From contig NW_003132853.1 in the NCBI RefSeq assembly GCF_000003605.2, positions 219,831 through 269,139 on the forward strand: a stretch of DNA of 49,309 bases, in the 5' to 3' direction. Shown piece after piece: positions 47,789 to 49,309 of this stretch; within the stretch, counting starts at the first letter, position 1; each line of letters starts with the position of its first letter. Origin of the DNA: Saccoglossus kowalevskii (lineage: Eukaryota; Hemichordata; Enteropneusta; Harrimaniidae). The notes under the pieces are model-generated. The model did no database searches. It worked only from the letters and a program-made list of their open reading frames with translations, and was not told the origin of the DNA. Position numbers and translations under genes: made by a program.

Positions 47789-49309
47789 TTACATGTTTTA
47801 CAGTAACAGTAGTTACATGTTCTATAGTAACAGTAGTTACATGTCTTACAGTAACAGTAGTTACATATCTTTCAATAACAGTGGTTACATGTTTTACAGC
47901 AACAGTAGTTACATGTTTTACAGTAACAGTAGTCACATGCCTTACAATAACAGTAGTTAGATGTTTTACAGTAACAGTAGTTACATGTCTTACAGTAATA
48001 GTAGTTACATATCTTACAGTAACAGTAGTTACATGTTTTACAGTAACAGTAGTTACATGTTTTACAGTAACAGTAGTCACATGCCTTACAATAACAGTAG
48101 TTACATGTTTTACAGTAACAGTAGTCACATGCCTTACACAAACAGTAGAGTAACAGTGGTTGCATGTCTTACAGTAACAGTAGTTACATGTTTTACAATA
48201 ACAGTAGTTACATGTTTTTCAGTAACAGCAGTTACATGTCTTACAGTAACAGTGGTTGCATGTCTTACAGTAACAGTAGTTACATGTTTTACAATAACAG
48301 TAGTTACATGTTTTACAGTAACAGTAGTTACATGTTTTACAGTAACAGCAGTTACATGTCCTACAGTAACAGTAGTTGCATGTCTTACAGTAACAGTGGT
48401 TACATGTTTTACAGTAACAGTGGTTACATGTCCTACAGTAACAGTAGTTACATGTCTTACAGTAACAGTAGTTACATGTTTTACAGTAACAGTAGTTACA
48501 TGTTTTTCAGTAACAGCAGTTACATGTCTTACAGTAACAGTAGTTACATGTTTTACAGTAAAAGTAGTTACATGTTTTACAATAACAGTAGTTACATGTC
48601 CTACAGTAACAGTAGTTGCATATCTTACAGTAACAGTGGTTACATGTCCTACAGTAACAGTAGTTACATGTCCTACAGTAACAGCAGTTACATGTCTTAC
48701 AGTAACAGTAGTTACATGTTTTACAGTAACAGTAGTTACATATCTTTCAATAACAGTGGTTATATGTTTTACAGTAACAGTAGTTACATGTTTTACAGTA
48801 ACAGTAGTTACATGTTTTACAGTAGTCACATGCCTTACAATAACAGTAGTTACATGTTTTACAGTAATAGTAGTTACATGTCCTACAGTAACAGTAGTTA
48901 CATGTTTTACAGTAACAGTAGTTACATGTTTTACAGTAGTCACATGCCTTACAATAACAGTAGTTACATGTTTTACAGTAATAGTAGTTACATGTCTTAC
49001 AGTAACAGTAGTTACATGTCTTACAGTAACAGTGGTTACATGTTTACCGTGACAGTATTTACATGTTTTACAGTAACAGTAGTTACATGTCCTACAGTAA
49101 CAGTAGTTGCATGTCTTACAGTAACAGTGGTTACATGTTTTACAGTAACAGTAGTTACATGTCCTACAGTAACAGTAGTTACATGTTTTACAATAACAGT
49201 AGTAACATGTCTTACAGTAACAGTAGTTACATGTCTTACAGTAACAGTAGTTACATGTTTTACAGTAACAGTAGTTACATGTTTTTCAGTATCATCAGTT
49301 ACATGTTTT
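47789..49309. repeat. 24-bp minisatellite array, at least 60 copies, runs off the window end
   Basis: The unit is close to TTACATGTTTTACAGTAACA plus GTAG, with frequent variants (TCTTACAG, TCCTACAG, GTGGTTAC, GTTGCATG, TAATAG). Because 24 is a multiple of three, long frames stay open on both strands (for example 47961-49052 plus and 48134-48943 minus) and encode octapeptide repeats such as VVTCFTVT. Each unit carries GTAAC-AGTA-GTTAC, a 5-bp stem with a 4-base loop, and the palindrome ACATGT. Two units near 48825 and 48935 lack 6 bp, as part of a larger duplicated block. The array probably sits in the intron between the GPCR signal-peptide exon and the somatomedin-B exon. Confidence 0.95.

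Noticed and set aside
47961-49052. Open frame of 363 codons (VVTCFTVT repeats) on the plus strand, and 269 codons on the minus strand in the same array
   Set aside because: Both are by-products of a 24-bp tandem repeat whose unit lacks stops in several frames. There is no start context, no unique sequence and no family similarity.

Overview
The window is animal nuclear DNA. It is AT-rich (by eye in the mid-30s % GC), gene-poor and full of micro- and minisatellites and small non-autonomous transposon-like repeats. It has two assembly gaps (runs of N at 18470-18519 and 35737-36011). The two recognisable genes are intron-split and belong to metazoan families. A somatomedin-B plus methuselah-like receptor and this repeat style fit a marine invertebrate bilaterian (hemichordate, echinoderm, cephalochordate or lophotrochozoan). 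The species cannot be fixed from the sequence alone.

Layout. (1) 1-30895 has no convincing gene on either strand. It lies directly downstream of a splice donor at 30894-30895 on the minus strand, so it is best read as (part of) a very long first intron of the gene at 30.9-32.8 kb. It holds a pair of small inverted-repeat elements (9664-9931 and about 14619-14931), a 46-bp minisatellite (17815-19105), two elements built of degenerate internal repeats that end in a hairpin and A-tail (20864-21568 and about 22590-23893), a 180-bp tandem duplication (27491-27842) and a palindromic 24-bp array (29945-30058). (2) 30896-32773, minus strand: large first coding exon of an MTCL/SOGA-family microtubule-crosslinking coiled-coil protein, with an N-terminal Cys/His motif. 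(3) 32774-44379: intergenic, with the presumed MTCL promoter, a (TA)n tract around the second gap, a near-perfect CTCF-type site at 41180 and a cluster of CACGTG sites. (4) 44380-47322, minus strand: three pieces of a class-B-like seven-transmembrane receptor with an N-terminal somatomedin-B domain, interrupted by one reading-frame break near 46675. (5) 47789-49309 and beyond: a 24-bp tandem array, probably inside the receptor's next upstream intron.

The two genes are transcribed in the same direction and nothing suggests they act together. The main points for follow-up are the receptor's frame break, which an internal repeat in the protein locates to a few bases; the pair of helically phased CArG boxes kept in both copies of a small mobile element; the strong excess of the palindrome CACGTG across the window; and the zinc-knuckle-like N-terminus on the MTCL-family protein.
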